Origin: Amphiura filiformis
Lineage: Eukaryota > Echinodermata > Ophiuroidea > Amphilepidida > Amphiuridae
Direction: 5' to 3'
NCBI RefSeq assembly: GCF_039555335.1
Contig: NC_092640.1
Span: 36,835,569-36,899,568 of the forward strand
Length of the DNA stretch: 64,000 nt
Position numbers and translations under genes: made by a program. The notes beneath the pieces are model-generated. The model was not told where the DNA came from. It searched no databases and saw only the letters and a program-made list of their open reading frames with translations. Numbering within the stretch: position 1 is the stretch's first letter; every line of letters starts with the position of its first letter. Of this stretch, positions 1-36,346 are shown piece after piece.

Positions 1-1027
1 TAATTCTTAATGGGTCTGTGAGAAAACCACTTTGTCATACACCCAGATCTTAACCCAGTTACACCAATTCCCTCTGTTCAGTCTAGCTTTCCAGGAAGTG
101 ACCATTTTGTCGAATGTTGACAGTTAATAAGAGCGAGCTGCCATTTGTGTAAAATATCATATATTGTTCAAGGGTTTTGTAACGTAATGCAACATCTGAG
201 TAACATTAATTCATGTTTATAACACATTGAAAAAAGAAATTTCCCAATACCTTTTGTGGCCATTACATTGGGAACAAATAATATTAAGCAAAGCAATTAG
301 TATAACCATTTGGAGAATTGTGTTAGTACAATTTTGTAAAACGATATTAAAATGATCGCGATTGAATGGAATATCAGGCAATATGAAAAATTACAAATCC
401 AAACAGAATGCGTGGTATGAAATTTCATATTACAGGTTCCGCTCGCCAATATGTGAGCGGTGGCTAGCGTGTCCTTTTTGCACAGCAAATTACGCCACAA
501 CTTTTCAAATCACGCCATATTCGATTATTAATTCTTACACACGTTTCCTATCATAACGCAGCTTTCAAAATTCTCCAATCACTTATATCAGTTTATTGCT
601 TTAACTCTCTTCACGCGGGTGTCGACTGCAGACGACAAGTTTCAATTTTTTTTTTCAAAAAATTCAAAAATTTCATAATTGTTTATTTTCATGACCATAT
701 TTGAAAGCAGCATGAAAAATGCATTAAAATGAGTACAAACAAGTCTAGTATTGGTTCAGTGGTTCTTAAGATAGGTGGTGATATTTAAAAAAAAATATCT
801 CAAAACTAGAACTTTTTAATGTTGAAGCCTATGCCTAGCACGCAGAGCATTAAGTTAATTGTGCCCAAAGATGGCCACTCTCACTCTAAGTAGTGAAAAG
901 TTTCTTTTTTACGTTTTCATTTCAGTTCTCATGGTTCTTGAGAATTGATGGCCCTGATCTGTGATTGAGACCACAAGTACTATTATATGAGGTAAGATTT
1001 CAAGACATCCATGTTGACAACTTGGTT
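1..1027 (-). other. 3' UTR and downstream flank of the M13 gene
   Basis: No open frame of note. AATAAA appears on the minus strand at 687-682 and 597-592, roughly 340 and 430 bases after the stop, so either could be the polyadenylation signal. Homology to the second M13 copy fades about 50 bases past the stop. Confidence 0.35.
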
Positions 1028-24599
<23,572 letters not shown>

Positions 24600-24829
24600 A
24601 TTGGAACTAATACGAGACAAATATTATGTCTCCCTGCAAATGAAATCAAGAATGCACAAATAACCTATTAAATTGTCGAAGGTCATTATTTTAGCATTGT
24701 TCAGAATGAATGCTTCTGATAAATTTGAGAATTTACAGTCATGAGCAAGTAATTCGAGACCATGTTTATGATTTAGGGGCTGTGTGATACACATTTTATA
24801 TGTGTGAAAAAGTACGTGCATCACAGTTT

Positions 24830-25175
24830 GATCCACAGCCTCAACCCCCGCCCCCACGTGTCTAAACAAAGTGATTATTTTTATACCATTGGAACTGAAC
24901 TTTTTATAACATTGGAAACCTCTGACTACATAATGTTTATGTACAAACAATTTCAAAAATATCGTTGAATTTGTATTGCGAACTAAAGTCACAACACAGT
25001 GGCCTATAATGCATGATTATGTATATGGAGCAGTGCAATACACATAATCACGTATAACTCGCAAACGCAAAATCGGATTCAACTGACATTTGGGGAAGCT
25101 TTTTTCGTAGATATTTACTGAACAATTAATAAAAAGAGTATGCTAGGATCACAACATACTCCTTTAGTGTTGATC
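24830..25175. repeat. Dispersed repeat, copy A
   Basis: Shares order and sequence with 41,015-41,325: CACAGCCTCA.CCCC, CTACATAATGTTTATGTAC, GGAGCAGTG.AATACACATAATC and GATGCTAGGATCAC-like blocks. No coding capacity; family not recognised. Confidence 0.65.
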
Positions 25176-25179
25176 AAAT

Positions 25180-25657
25180 CCCGGGGGGCACTCAACTTTA
25201 GAAGTGACGGAGTCGCGAAGTAGGGGCCTATCGGGTACAAAGCGTTATTTTTAAAAAGGGGTACAAACAAAATAAAAAAGGGGGTCATTGGGTATAATAT
25301 TTTGAAAAAGGGGGTCATTGAGTATAAGATTTCAAAAAGAGGGTCATCGGGAAGAAAATTTTGAAAAAATTAAGCAAAATTTTGAAAATTTCGGCATAAT
25401 TTTGAAAAACTGGAGCAAAATTTAACAGTTTCGGCATTTTGATGTTGCTATTCTAGAAAATCTAGAAAAATAGGGGGTCATTGGGTAGCCGCAACCAAAA
25501 AAACGGGGTCATTGGGTAACCGCAACTAAAAAAAGGGGGGTCATCGGGTATGGCTTTTAAAAAAAGGGGGTCATCGGGTATAGTCGACTTCAAAAGAGGG
25601 GGCCTATTGACAGGCACATACCGTCGCTTCCAAAGTTGAGTGCCCCCCCCCCCCGGG
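25180..25657. mobile_element. 478-bp TIR element with internal 'gggtcattgggta' minisatellite and 8-bp TSD
   Basis: Flanked on both sides by GATCAAAT (25,172-25,179 and 25,658-25,665). TIRs read CCCGGGGGG, then CACTCAACTTT(A/G)GAAG(T/C)GACGG. The interior repeats GGGGGTCAT(T/C)GGGTA plus an A/T-rich spacer several times in one orientation. An 8-bp duplication fits hAT-type transposition, though no transposase is present. It sits at the end of the dispersed repeat at 24,830-25,175. Confidence 0.8.
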
Positions 25658-25665
25658 GATCAAAT

Positions 25666-26222
25666 ATTAAGTGTGTAGTTTTGGAAACAGTTCTCATGAA
25701 GTTATAACATGGATCATCTATTCGGTATTAAAAATTATTCGTCATGGCCTACTTTAAACTCAAATAATAACCCAATGCATGTTGGCACCAGAATTTAAAT
25801 CAGAAAAAAGAATCGTGATTGTTTATGGTCAGAGGACCATGATGCAGTCATGTCTACAGTAGAATTCATCTCGACCTTTGCAGGACTTAACCCCATTAAA
25901 AGCTATTAAACCAAGATAGCACTCATTGAAACAGCTCAACTGATTAAATCGGATCTTCTCTGGCTGTGCACATGTGACTGTTTTCATGTGCGATATCGCA
26001 ATAAAGTTTGCGTATTATAGCTTCAGTTGGGTAACCGATTATAAAGGAAACGAAAGGAAACAATGGTATGTGTACTTTTGTTCACGAAATGAGACAATGG
26101 CGTGCTTTTTGTAAACCAGTATTCTTGAAAATGAGCAACATAATGATTGTTGACTTAACACGGTTTGGAAATAATTTCTTCATATTTTTGGTGTTATCTG
26201 TCGTTTACATATCCTTCCTAAA
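25666..26222. other. Intergenic, nothing recognised
   Basis: AT-rich sequence without homology to other parts of the window that I can see. Confidence 0.4.
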
Positions 26223-26525
26223 ACACAAAAGTACGACCCTCTCCAAACACCTAAATTAGCTAAAAATTTAGGACATGTTACAAAACTATATTGTCTAGAA
26301 TTTTAGAAGAGTACTTTTAATATTGGCCGGTTATTTTTCACACAGCGACGTTAACTAGGCAATGTACTATTACCTATAACATTAACTAAAACACCAAAGT
26401 ACGAATATTTCCAAACATCTAAATTAGCTAAAATTTAGGACATGTTAAAAACTATATTTTCTAGAACTTTAGAAGAGTACTTTTAATATTGGCCGGTTAT
26501 TTTTCACACAGCGACGTTAACTAGT
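26223..26525. repeat. Tandem duplication, period about 168 bp
   Basis: Two units, about 26,224-26,358 and 26,391-26,525, share CTAAATTAGCTAAAA, TTTAGGACATGTTA, TAGAAGAGTACTTTTAATAT and CACACAGCGACGTTAACTAG, joined by about 33 bp of non-repeated spacer. Confidence 0.85.
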
Positions 26526-27936
26526 CATATCCCCATACTTTAAACGTAGGGCTATTTGTAGAGGTCACGCGTCAATGGGAAAGAGCACTGTGTATTGTGT
26601 ATAGGAAAACGGACAGTAACTGCAGTATGCACGGTTTAATGGTATTGGTAGGTGAATAGGAAATAACTTGGCCTGAGAGGTTACGTACTTCGCTGTTCGT
26701 ATTGGACTGCGATCGCTTTTGTTTATATAAGAACTTTGTGACGGGACCACATTTGTTTTATTTTGAAACAAACTTCGTCTTCTCATCTTCTTGTTCACGT
26801 CCTCCTATTGCTTCTTCACTTCCTTCTCTTTTTGTTAATAATTCTTCCCAGGACTCCTTCCAACACTTAAACATTGCACCTTTATGTATTGTAAAATTAG
26901 GTACGTGTAAACGGTATCCGAAACCTATGCACATGTAAACTGTCAATTTTATGAATGACCAAGACAAGTGCGCACTGAAACTATTTCACTCAACTATGCT
27001 TACTGGACTTTACGAGTTAAGCCACACAATCCTTCGTAGATTGACCTAAATATGAACGCTGTACGCAGTTGAACGACCTACACGACGGCTAGACGACGGG
27101 TAGTACGAGGCATAATACTTTTTTTTATCATATTTAAAGGCATAATTCATGTAGAATTCGCAGTGGGACAAATTTGTTACAAGTTTGGTTGAGTACCGGA
27201 AAATAACGCGGGGAAATAAACAAAACTTGCGATTAAGTTATTCTAACATAAACGCATTATGTAGCTACTAAGCCAGCCGATGGCAATTTAGAATGTAGAA
27301 TGTTCTTTCGAATGGGTGCCGTTATGTAGCACATAATGGTGCCAATGTGTTCAACAGTAATTATTAACCCCGTAATCGCATACATGCATGACCCGAAAAA
27401 ATAGGTACAATTCAATACATTACAGGTCTACATACCATATTAAATTGAGTCGACATTTGGTTTAGTGTATTTTTTTTGTTCTACTGAAAAGATCGCCTCA
27501 CCTTAAACATAAAGTGGATTGGAACCCATCGGTTGTATTGTATCTTTGCGAACAACTTAACCTTATTCCAGTAAACCCAGTCTTGCATTTTGCACATTTC
27601 AATATAATCCACTGAGAGTATTGTAATTTACTATTGTAAAAATTAAACTTCAATAAAAGTTAATCACGCATTAAACATTTTATTTTCCCAAACCAGTGAA
27701 ATTTATAGCTATATAGTCTTTGAATGACATTGCAAACTAAATCTCGTCTGGTTTTCCTTGCCCTTTTGTAGCTACACGTGAACGTACAAGTCTCTTGGTG
27801 ATCGTTTTATACAACAGACCGAACGCTCTTTTGACTTCATTTCCCCAATGTCATGCTGATTTTAGCACATAATGTTGATGTAGACCAAAAAGTGAATACA
27901 ACGCATTTGTAAAAATAGCTCAAATTGTTGAAACGC
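26526..27936. other. Intergenic, nothing recognised
   Basis: Only short open frames without family resemblance; no repeats seen. Confidence 0.4.
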
Positions 27937-28452
27937 TTAAAGCTAATGTCACACGATCATTTTCCCCTTCATTTTCAAATGGGGAATAATATAGGATTAG
28001 TAGCGCCCACCTGTTGTGAAATGATGGAAAATGATGACACAATGACTGTGTGAGATGGAAAAATGAAACTCTGGCGCGTTATCTTTAGGGACTTAAAAAT
28101 GATGTTAAAATAGGAAAACGTCCTATTTTCTACTGGAAATTGATGGTAAATCGATACCATCAAGGGAATTTTGGCCAATTGTGACTCAAGAAATGAAATG
28201 TGGAGAAGGGATTTATATAAATCATATTCAGAGTTGTTTAGCTAGTATGTAGTACTTGTAGTAGGCATATATCTCCTATCAAAATAACATATTACATTTT
28301 ATTATAAATGCATGATATGCTCCAAACGTTTCATGTCATTTAATCCAAGGTTTTACTCAAACACACTTTCTCAACCTGTTTGTTCTTTTTTCCTTCGTAA
28401 TTATTCCAAATCCAAAAATGAAGGGGGAAATGATCGTGTGACAACAGCTTAA
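27937..28452. mobile_element. TTAA-flanked MITE (piggyBac-type candidate)
   Basis: TTAA at 27,937-27,940 and 28,449-28,452 bracket ends that read (A)GCTAATGTCACACGATC and, on the other strand, GCTGTTGTCACACGATC. Pairing continues through ATTT(T/C)CCCCTTCATTTT, about 30 bp. The interior is AT-rich and non-coding. TTAA target sites are typical of piggyBac. Confidence 0.6.
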
Positions 28453-28768
28453 GCAGTAAGAAACTATATCTTAGGACATTAACCTCAATCCATCAAGAAC
28501 TGAGAACTCCATGAAAAGGCTAAAAAAAATGTTAATCGTGTCCCCACAGCGTGTCTCTGAAAAAAACTTTATCGACGGAAAATTCTTATTTTAATGACCA
28601 ACCAAGCCAAACATAACTAAATAAACTTATATGGTTCAGGAAAATCATCCAACACGTATCACATACTTTTAACAACTGACTACATCGTTCTTGGAATAAT
28701 ATTAAGAAATTTTGGAACCTTTCCATGGATAAAAATATCAATCAATGACGGATAGCAACGTTACACCC

Positions 28769-29246
28769 GGTGGGGGGGGGGGGGCTCAACTTTGGAAGTG
28801 ACGGTATGTGCCTGTTAATATGCCCCCCCTTTTTTTTGAAGTCGCATATACCCGATGACCCCCTTTTTTAAAGTCATACCCGATTACTACCCTTTTTTTA
28901 GGCGCGGCTGCCCAATGACCCCTTTTTCTAAAATTATCTCATCAAAATGCTACAAAATAATGCGCAAACTTTCAAAATTTATATCGGAAATTTGGAACAA
29001 GAAACAGAATATCAATTTTGCTCCATTTTTTTTTTTTCAAAATTTTCTACCCAGTGACCCCTTTTGGAAATTTTATACCCAATGACACCCTTTTTTCAAA
29101 ATACTATACCCAATGACCCCTATTTCATTTTGTTTGTACCCAATGACCTCCCTTTTTTAAAACAACGTTTTGTACCGATAGGACCCTTCTTCGCGACGCC
29201 GATATGCACGTACACGTACCTTCTATCTAAAGTTAAGTGCACCCGG
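28769..29246. mobile_element. Second copy of the 'gggtcattgggta' TIR element, opposite orientation
   Basis: Same CCCGG(G)-G-run-CTCAACTTTGGAAGTGACGG end and, at the right, CTAAAGTTAAGTGCACCCGGG. The interior carries the reverse complement of the minisatellite of 25,180-25,657 (TACCCAATGACCCC units). Possible 8-bp duplication CGTTACAC/GTTTACAC with two mismatches. Open frames reading MTPFF...YPMTPFF are only the repeat translated. Confidence 0.7.
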
Positions 29247-29394
29247 GTTTACACAGTGTTTTATGGGTCCCCTCAAGAGTGATAATACTGCGTATGGTAT
29301 GAGATCTGTATTGCTTGATGACTAGTGGAACGGATTAAAAATGAGGTAGTTTCGTTAAACTTATATAGACCTATTCAAGAACGTAGCGGTCAAA

Positions 29395-30040
29395 TGGGCT
29401 ATTCCAGAAAATAAGTGCACACCCCCTATAGAGGAGTGAATTTGAAATTAGAGAAAAACTCGGATTTCCAAGCTTATCTCTCTACAAAAGTCTGGATTTC
29501 CGGTCACAAATAATCAAAGAAAAACCCGGATTTCCATATTCTTCATTAAACAGTGAAAATAACCCGGAAATTTTAACCACTTTCATGTTGAAGTTTCGGA
29601 ATTCCAACTTCATATTGGTACAGAAGGGTATAGAGGAGTGGAATAAAATACGAGGAAAAAAGACGGATTTTTAGTGACAAATGGGTAAAAGTCCGGATTT
29701 CCAAGGGGTATAGAGGAGTGACATCAAATATGTTGAAAAAATCCGGATTTCCAAGGGGTATAGAGGAGTGACATCAAATATGTTGAAAAAAGCCGGATTT
29801 TTTAGTGCAAATGTAAAAAAGTCCGGATTTCCAAGGGGTATAGAGGAGTGACATTAAATATGTTGAAAAATTCCGGATTTTTTAATGACAAATGTCAAAA
29901 AGTCCGGATTTCCAAGAAGTATAATAGGTGGCCTTAGATACGATGAAATGTCTTGATTTTTTAGCGACAATACGATGAAATGTCCTGATTTTTTAGCGAC
30001 AAGTAGGAAATGTTCAGATTTCCAAGGGTTGTAGAGGAAT
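29395..30040. repeat. Terminal sequence plus 'ccggatttcc / tatagaggagtgacat' tandem array
   Basis: Begins GGGCTATTCCAGAAAATAA, CACACCCCCTATAGAGGAGT, then repeats blocks of (T)CCGGATTTCCAAGGGGTATAG and GAGGAGTGACAT with A/T-rich spacers. Its first 42 bases recur inverted at 43,428-43,470. Confidence 0.75.
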
Positions 30041-30633
30041 GGCATTCAATATGATCAATAGTCTATTAGAAAAAAAATATTTTGAGGTGATAGACATTAA
30101 TTATGATAAAAGCAACAAAAATTAAAAAATTTTGACTGTGAGTGTTTATGGGGGAACAATTTGAAGACAATATTTGTATTTTTTAGCCACAGCCTACATG
30201 GTTGATTTTTTACTGCTTTAAAAGTTTAGGACTTATAATTTCTCTTTTATATTTTTACATATTAAATAAATGTCATTTTTTATTTTTAACATGATTGTGA
30301 ATTTAATATAAGCTGTACAAAAGTGTATGTTGTTTATTATTGAATTTAATGGGCTAGCTACTAAAGTACTATTGAAAAACTTTTGTAATTGAATACAGAA
30401 AAATGTACAAGATTGCAGTTCCTTTTTAAAACAAAATAATTGGATAAAGACATCCATACTTCTAAGCATACACATAAACTTATGTAGGGCCTATATGAAA
30501 TTCATGCACACACTATTACCTGTAGTACTGGATAATTTTGATATCAGGTCCAGGCTAGATAATATTTAAAATAGAAATTAATTTCTTCAGACTCAAAGTG
30601 CCCATGACATTGATTTATCCTTAATAGTAAAAC
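30041..30633. other. Intergenic, nothing recognised
   Basis: AT-rich; no gene or repeat identified. Confidence 0.4.
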
Positions 30634-32637
30634 CCCTGGTTAAAAACAAGTACAAAAAAAGTACTGTACTTTTATGTACTTTTAAAAAATGTACTTTTTT
30701 GGAACGCGAAATAAGTACATTTAAAGTATAAAAAAAGTATAAGAAAAGAAAAGTACACTAAAAGTATAAACAGACCAAAAGTACATAAAAAGTATACTTT
30801 TTAGCCATAGGAAAAGTATACTTTATTTGGCAGTGTGAAAAGTATACTTTTTAATACTTTAAATGTACTTATTTCGCGTTCCAAAAAAGTACATTTCTTA
30901 AAAGTACATAAAAAGTACAGTTTACTTTATTTAGCGATAGGAAAAGTATACTTTATTTGGCCATGTGAAAAGTATACTTTTTTGGTCTTGTGAAAAGTAT
31001 ACTTTTCACATGGCCAAATAAAGTATACTTTTCACATGGCCAAATAAAGTATACTTTTCAAATGGCCAAATAAAGTATACTTTTCACATGGCCAAATAAA
31101 GTATACCATGCTCTACATATGGCTTAATAAATATTATACTTAACATATGGTTCAATTTGAAAATTTTCTTGTTGTAAGAAATTAGAAAAGGAATATTTTT
31201 TTAACTACCATGGTTGCTTTCTTGTCCAGGTAACACCACACATGTCAAGTTCAAATGCCTTGTCCCTCCCTACGGGGCACATTATTGCAACACATCAACA
31301 ACAAATGTACAATAATACAAACAATATTATAATATAAATCAATACAAAATCAGATCAATGTTGAATAGTTCATGCATCAAGCCCGGGTATAGGCATTTTG
31401 GAGCAAATGTGTTTACAAGTTATTTGCTTTGAAATTACACAATTATGTTCTTGGTGGAGCGAACTGAAAATCGCAGGTTGTTCGAAATTTGTGCAGCTTA
31501 CATGAAATGATCTGTTGCCCCACTGGTTTCTGGCAACTACATGTAGCTGTTTCTTGAAGAAGTCTTTGTGTAGCAGAACGGAGATTACAAGCTGGTGATA
31601 CAGTTCTGGACCTGATATATACAAAGTCTTTTAGACAACAAATTTCTTTGTTCAAAAGTAGCTAATGCAGATCATGTAAAAACAGGTGTAATGTGGTTTC
31701 ATATGTAGACCTGTATGTTCATGCATGCCGCTGGTAGCACTTTATACAATGTTTCGAGTTATCTGTATAGTCTGTGCAGTTGAGTCTTGTGATGCCATGC
31801 AACAGAGTTGCCAATGTCTATCGTTGAGGTTATTGAATTCCTCAAACATAGCACATTATACCATTGACCATATGGGTACGGAGAATTCAGCAGTGTTGTA
31901 TGTTGACTGCATGGGCACTCATGAATGAAGCTGAATGAGCGTGTAAGCTTACCCAATTATCAGCATTATATGGCATTTCTTGGTGTACAAAATATTTTAA
32001 ACAATAACAAATACATGGTACCTTCTTTTGTGTCCATTGAATGCAATCAGAAATCCAAGTCATAGCATATATCCATGTAAAATCCACAAAATGAGAGCTC
32101 CCATCTTAATATGCCATGTCAAAAACAGCTCCAAACAGAATGACAGTTATTTTTCAAATCCACAACAATATTGTCATGTGACAATTTGCATATCAGGTCA
32201 AATGCTAATCCAAGAAAAGTACAAATTAAGTACACTAAAAAGTATATTAAAAGTACAGTTGGTGACCTCCTAAATGTTTAAGTCCCATAAAAGTACAAAT
32301 TAAGTACAATGGTGCTTTTGAAAAAATGTCTGAGTCTGAAAAAGTATATTTTAAGTACATTTCATGAGGTCCAAAAAAGTTTAAGTCCAAGAAAAGTACA
32401 AATTAAGTACAGAAAAGTACAAATAAAGTACTTGATGAGGGGCAAAATCTTTGGAGTCAAAGAAAAGTACAAATAAAGTATAGAAAAAGTATAATAAAAG
32501 TACAAAAAATTTTAACAAAGGGGAGAAAAAGTACATTCAAAGTATACTTTAATTGTACTTTTAACTCGAAAAGTACAATAAAAGTACTTAAAAGTACACA
32601 TAAAGTATACTTTATTTGTACTTATTTTTAACCAGGG
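30634..32637. mobile_element. 2.0-kb TIR element with GTAC/GTATAC-rich subterminal arrays
   Basis: Ends are CCCTGGTTAAAAACAAGTAC and the reverse complement of CCCTGGTTAAAAATAAGTAC. Both subterminal zones (about 30,650-31,105 and 32,210-32,620) are packed with AAAAGTACA, AAGTATACTTT and CACATGGCCAAATAAAGTAT units in both orientations and can fold back. The middle (31,110-32,200) is unique and has no convincing protein. Likely a non-autonomous DNA transposon; superfamily unknown. Confidence 0.75.
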
Positions 32638-33316
32638 ACACCTACTTCCAATACCAGAAAAAAATCCCCCAGAAATATACAGCAAGATATTTATATGCAA
32701 GTTGGAACTGACTATTATATTTTCTTTTCTCCCAATATTTTTTCCAACAACTACCTTCATTTATACAATCATGTTTATATTCTTCCAACACAACATAGAT
32801 TCACATATCTATATGATCACAAGTAGGGAATTTACATTTCATTATACCCCAATATTTCCAAGTGTTACCATGGTAATATATGGTTAGTAGTGTCAATAAC
32901 TCTGAAAATACCATTAGCCTCTGACCCCGTGCCAGGTTCAACCACAGGGCTGGGCACAGGCGCCGGGTAATTCAAACTCATACATGTACTGATATATAAT
33001 ATAGCACTATATTTATAGATGCACACATGTACTGTAGACTGAGATGCAAGTTATTACTTTAATATTATAGTACAAGATATTTTTAAAATAAACTTGGGCA
33101 AACAATGGCAGGTAACTAGTTACTAACTACTAAGGTAAATTTAAGTCTATATACTGGGCCATTTTCAATTTTACACTTTAGCATTTTAGCACAAAATAAA
33201 GGTTAAATTTTGCATGTGTTTACCGGGCCCATTTTCCAATTTAAACTAGGTGAGGCATATGAACAGTCACCTAAAATGGCAAACAAACTGGACGGCTGCT
33301 ATATCAGACTAATGTT
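32638..33316. other. Intergenic, nothing recognised
   Basis: No gene or clear repeat. Confidence 0.4.
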
Positions 33317-33563
33317 AATTCAATGCATTGAAATCGAATTGAATTGAAATGAATTTTGGGCAATTTTCATTTCAATGCATTGGAATTGAATTGGAATCGA
33401 AATGAGTGGGCTTGGGCATGAATTGAATTGGATTGGAATTGAAATCATCGTGAGCAATGAAGAATTGAATTGGATTGGAATTGAAATCATGTTGAGTGAT
33501 GGAGAATGGAGTGGAATTGAAATGAAATTCAGCTTTGATTTCAATTCAGCATTTCAATTCACA
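33317..33563. repeat. GAATTGAAAT-type degenerate array, left block
   Basis: Degenerate repeats of ATTGAATTGGA(T/A)TGGAATTGAAAT. A second block of the same type is at 34,461-34,680; the two could be subterminal arms of one element of about 1.37 kb. Confidence 0.7.
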
Positions 33564-34460
33564 AGCAGATGTCTGTGATTCCAGATCATTCCACCTGTAA
33601 AAAGTGCCCTTCTCCGTTCTGAATTCTGATACACTTCCAGGTCTATTCACACAAGAGACACACATTAAAAACTTTTGGCACTAATCATAAAGCCCTATTT
33701 TTCTCAAGCTCCTAATTTTCATGCTCAAAAGTCATTGTACATTTGAACAAATTATGAGAAAACCATTAAGAAAATGCTTATATCTTTGACAGCTTTTTTC
33801 ACACTTTTTCAAAAGTACAAGGATTTTGGGTGTAAAATCTTAAGAGCAGGCGACAGGTAGGGGGTATCTAATAGTATCAAAACCTTGATTTTTGACATCT
33901 TTGAGGTCAGTGTGGGGACAGGGTCCCATTATCGATCGTACCACACACCTTAAGTTTAGAAAATAGGCCTAATGTGCATGGTGGACAAGAAGTTAAGACA
34001 AATATTAGGAAGTCAGTCACCTAAGAACTAAGAAGTTCCAAAGTTTCATAAAATAGGACACAGAGGTCAAGGATCACTCGCATTGTTTGAATGTGAAAAG
34101 TGAGTTAACATAACAATAAAGTATCTTCTGTTGAAATGCTTTTGTGACAAGTAGTGTACTTGATTTTGACTTTGTGTTGCTGACGCAAGTGTTATGAAAT
34201 TGGTAGTAAAATTTAAAACAGTGTCTAGATATTAAACACCATTCTAGACACCATCTTGTCCACGATTTGTAAACATGTATAAATGCTAAACATGTTTAGT
34301 AATTTGATGCCTTGTGTTTAGATATTAAACACTTAATGTTTTGAAGTTTGACATTTGTTTAGACTTTACATGTGTTTACAAATCGAGGACAAAACAGTGT
34401 TCAATCTCTAGACACAGTTTTTGCAGTGTGCCTTTGGTCAATTAACACAAACTGCAACTG

Positions 34461-34680
34461 TATTGGAATTGGAATTGAATTGGAATTGAAATGAATGCTC
34501 AGAATTGAATTGAAATTGATTAGCTGTTAATTTCACTGCATTGGATTGGAATTGAAATGAAATGATTTTGAAAATGAAAAATTGAATTGGAATCGAATTG
34601 AATTAATTCTAAAGCAAGGTGGATTGAATTGGAATTGAATAGCAAGACTCCAGGTGTAGAAAGAGAATTGAAATCAATTT
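34461..34680. repeat. GAATTGAAAT-type degenerate array, right block
   Basis: Repeats TTGGAATTGAATTGGAATTG with short interruptions; partner of 33,317-33,563. Confidence 0.7.
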
Positions 34681-34974
34681 TCTGGAGTGAAATAACAATA
34701 TATCAGACTTTCCAAAACATGGGAAAAGAAAACCCAGGAAGTCTGTATCGATAACCTAAAGGCAATTGACATGAGAGTTGAGTCTCCAATTGTGACAGTG
34801 ATGCAAGTCAGGGGGCCATTTATACCTTTCGAGGACACCATTTGACATATTTATATTGCATATGTAGGCAGTTACGGGGGGGGGGGGTGTTTTTGGGTTG
34901 GTTTTAGGGGTTTCAAATCTTCCGGAGTGAGTCAGCAAAACCAGCAGCAACTTGACATAATTTTATGAGAAGTT

Positions 34975-35330
34975 TACACAACTTTGGGCAACTTTGCATA
35001 ACTATGGGCAGCTTTGCGCAACTTTACAAAATGTTTAGGAAACTTAATGCAACTTTCCGCAACTTTGTTAAATGTTTCGGAAACTTAATGCAACTTTGCG
35101 CAACTTTGCAAAATTTTTAGGCAACATAATGCAATTTTTGACAACTTTGCAAAATATTTAGGCAACTTTGCGCAATTTTGCAAAAAATTTAGGCAACTTA
35201 ATGCAACTTTGCAAAATATTTAAGCAACTTAAAGCGACTTTGCGCAACTGTGCAAAATATTTAGGCAACTTAATGCAACTTTGTGCAACTTTGGTCATTT
35301 TTGACAATTTTGAACGAAGTTGAGCAACTT
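34975..35330. repeat. 'GCAACTTTG' minisatellite
   Basis: Units built from GGCAACTTAATGCAACTTTG, CGCAACTTTG and CAAAATATTTA recur through the stretch with variable period of about 35-60 bp. Confidence 0.85.
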
Positions 35331-35815
35331 CCCCTGTGACATGGGGCCTTATACTAGTACATGTACTTTCTATGGCATTGGCATTATGCTTTTGGCATTT
35401 TGCATATATTTTTTTTTTATTTACACCTATTGAATATGTCATATAATTAAATACATGAATTTGTTTGTAACAATTTCCATGAGGTGGTTTTTTTTTTGCA
35501 AAAGGGGTTTATGGAAGTTCCCAAGGGAAGTTCATTGCTTGAAGGATAGGACTACTTCCAATTCCAGAATTTGGGATCATATTATCCTGTTTTGCCAACT
35601 TGCTAGTAACACAAACTATTATACTGAAAAGTCATATTTAATGTTTTATTGGTTATAGGTCTATATACCAAAAACATGTTTTTATAGGGTGTTTTTGTAT
35701 GCTGTGACAATCAACCCTATAGTAAATTGTACCATAGGCCCATGTTTGAAGGCCTATGATTGTACATATTCAGTAAATACCAGTATATCATGAATCATGA
35801 TATCATTGATGATAT

Positions 35816-36346
35816 GTGACCCGCACTGACAAAACCAGGAACAAGTCGCATTTTTGACATTTCATGATTTGAATAAAAATGTAAACACAAGACAATAAGC
35901 TTTAAAATGATACCAAAATTAAATTAAATAGCATCAATACTTTTCAAGATGAATAATTTTGTAAATGATACCTTGATATTTTTGTCAAATTGCTATTCTG
36001 AGTAATGGGTCAATTAGTTTCATAGCATCAATACTTTTCAAGATATGGATAATTTTGTAAATGATACCTTGATATTTTTGCCAAATTGCAATTCTGAGTA
36101 ATGGGCTAATTATTTTCCTGCTTATTGAATAGGGATTATCATATTTCAACTGTTATTTATTGATTAAATAAACCTCTTTTTAATAAGTACTTTCAATGAT
36201 TTGAAAGTCCACTTAGTCCCACAGGTTTATACCATGAAATTAAGAATTCCACAATTTAATTTCTTTATGGGAATGTAATCTTTAAAGGCCTATAACTCAA
36301 AAAACATGTCTGGCGACTTGTTCCAAGTTTTGTTGGAGCTGGTCAC
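35816..36346. mobile_element. 531-bp MITE with GTGACC... TIRs
   Basis: Left end GTGACCCGCACTGAC, AAAACCAGGAACAAGTCGC; right end is the inverted GTGACCAGCTCCAAC, AAAACTTGGAACAAGTCGC. Inside, a block of about 92 bp starting ATAGCATCAATACTTTTCAA is duplicated in tandem (35,929 and 36,021). Non-coding. Confidence 0.75.

Noticed and set aside
24600-24620. Longer M13 N-terminus starting MSRISSN
   Set aside because: That start is TTG; the ATG at 24,599 has good context and an in-frame TAA lies upstream.
28855-29282. Open frames with repeated YPMTPFF
   Set aside because: Translation of the minisatellite inside a TIR element, readable in several frames; not a protein gene.
34975-35330. Regular repeats that might suggest a CRISPR array
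   Set aside because: Units are directly adjacent and degenerate with no unique spacers, in a eukaryotic genome; minisatellite.
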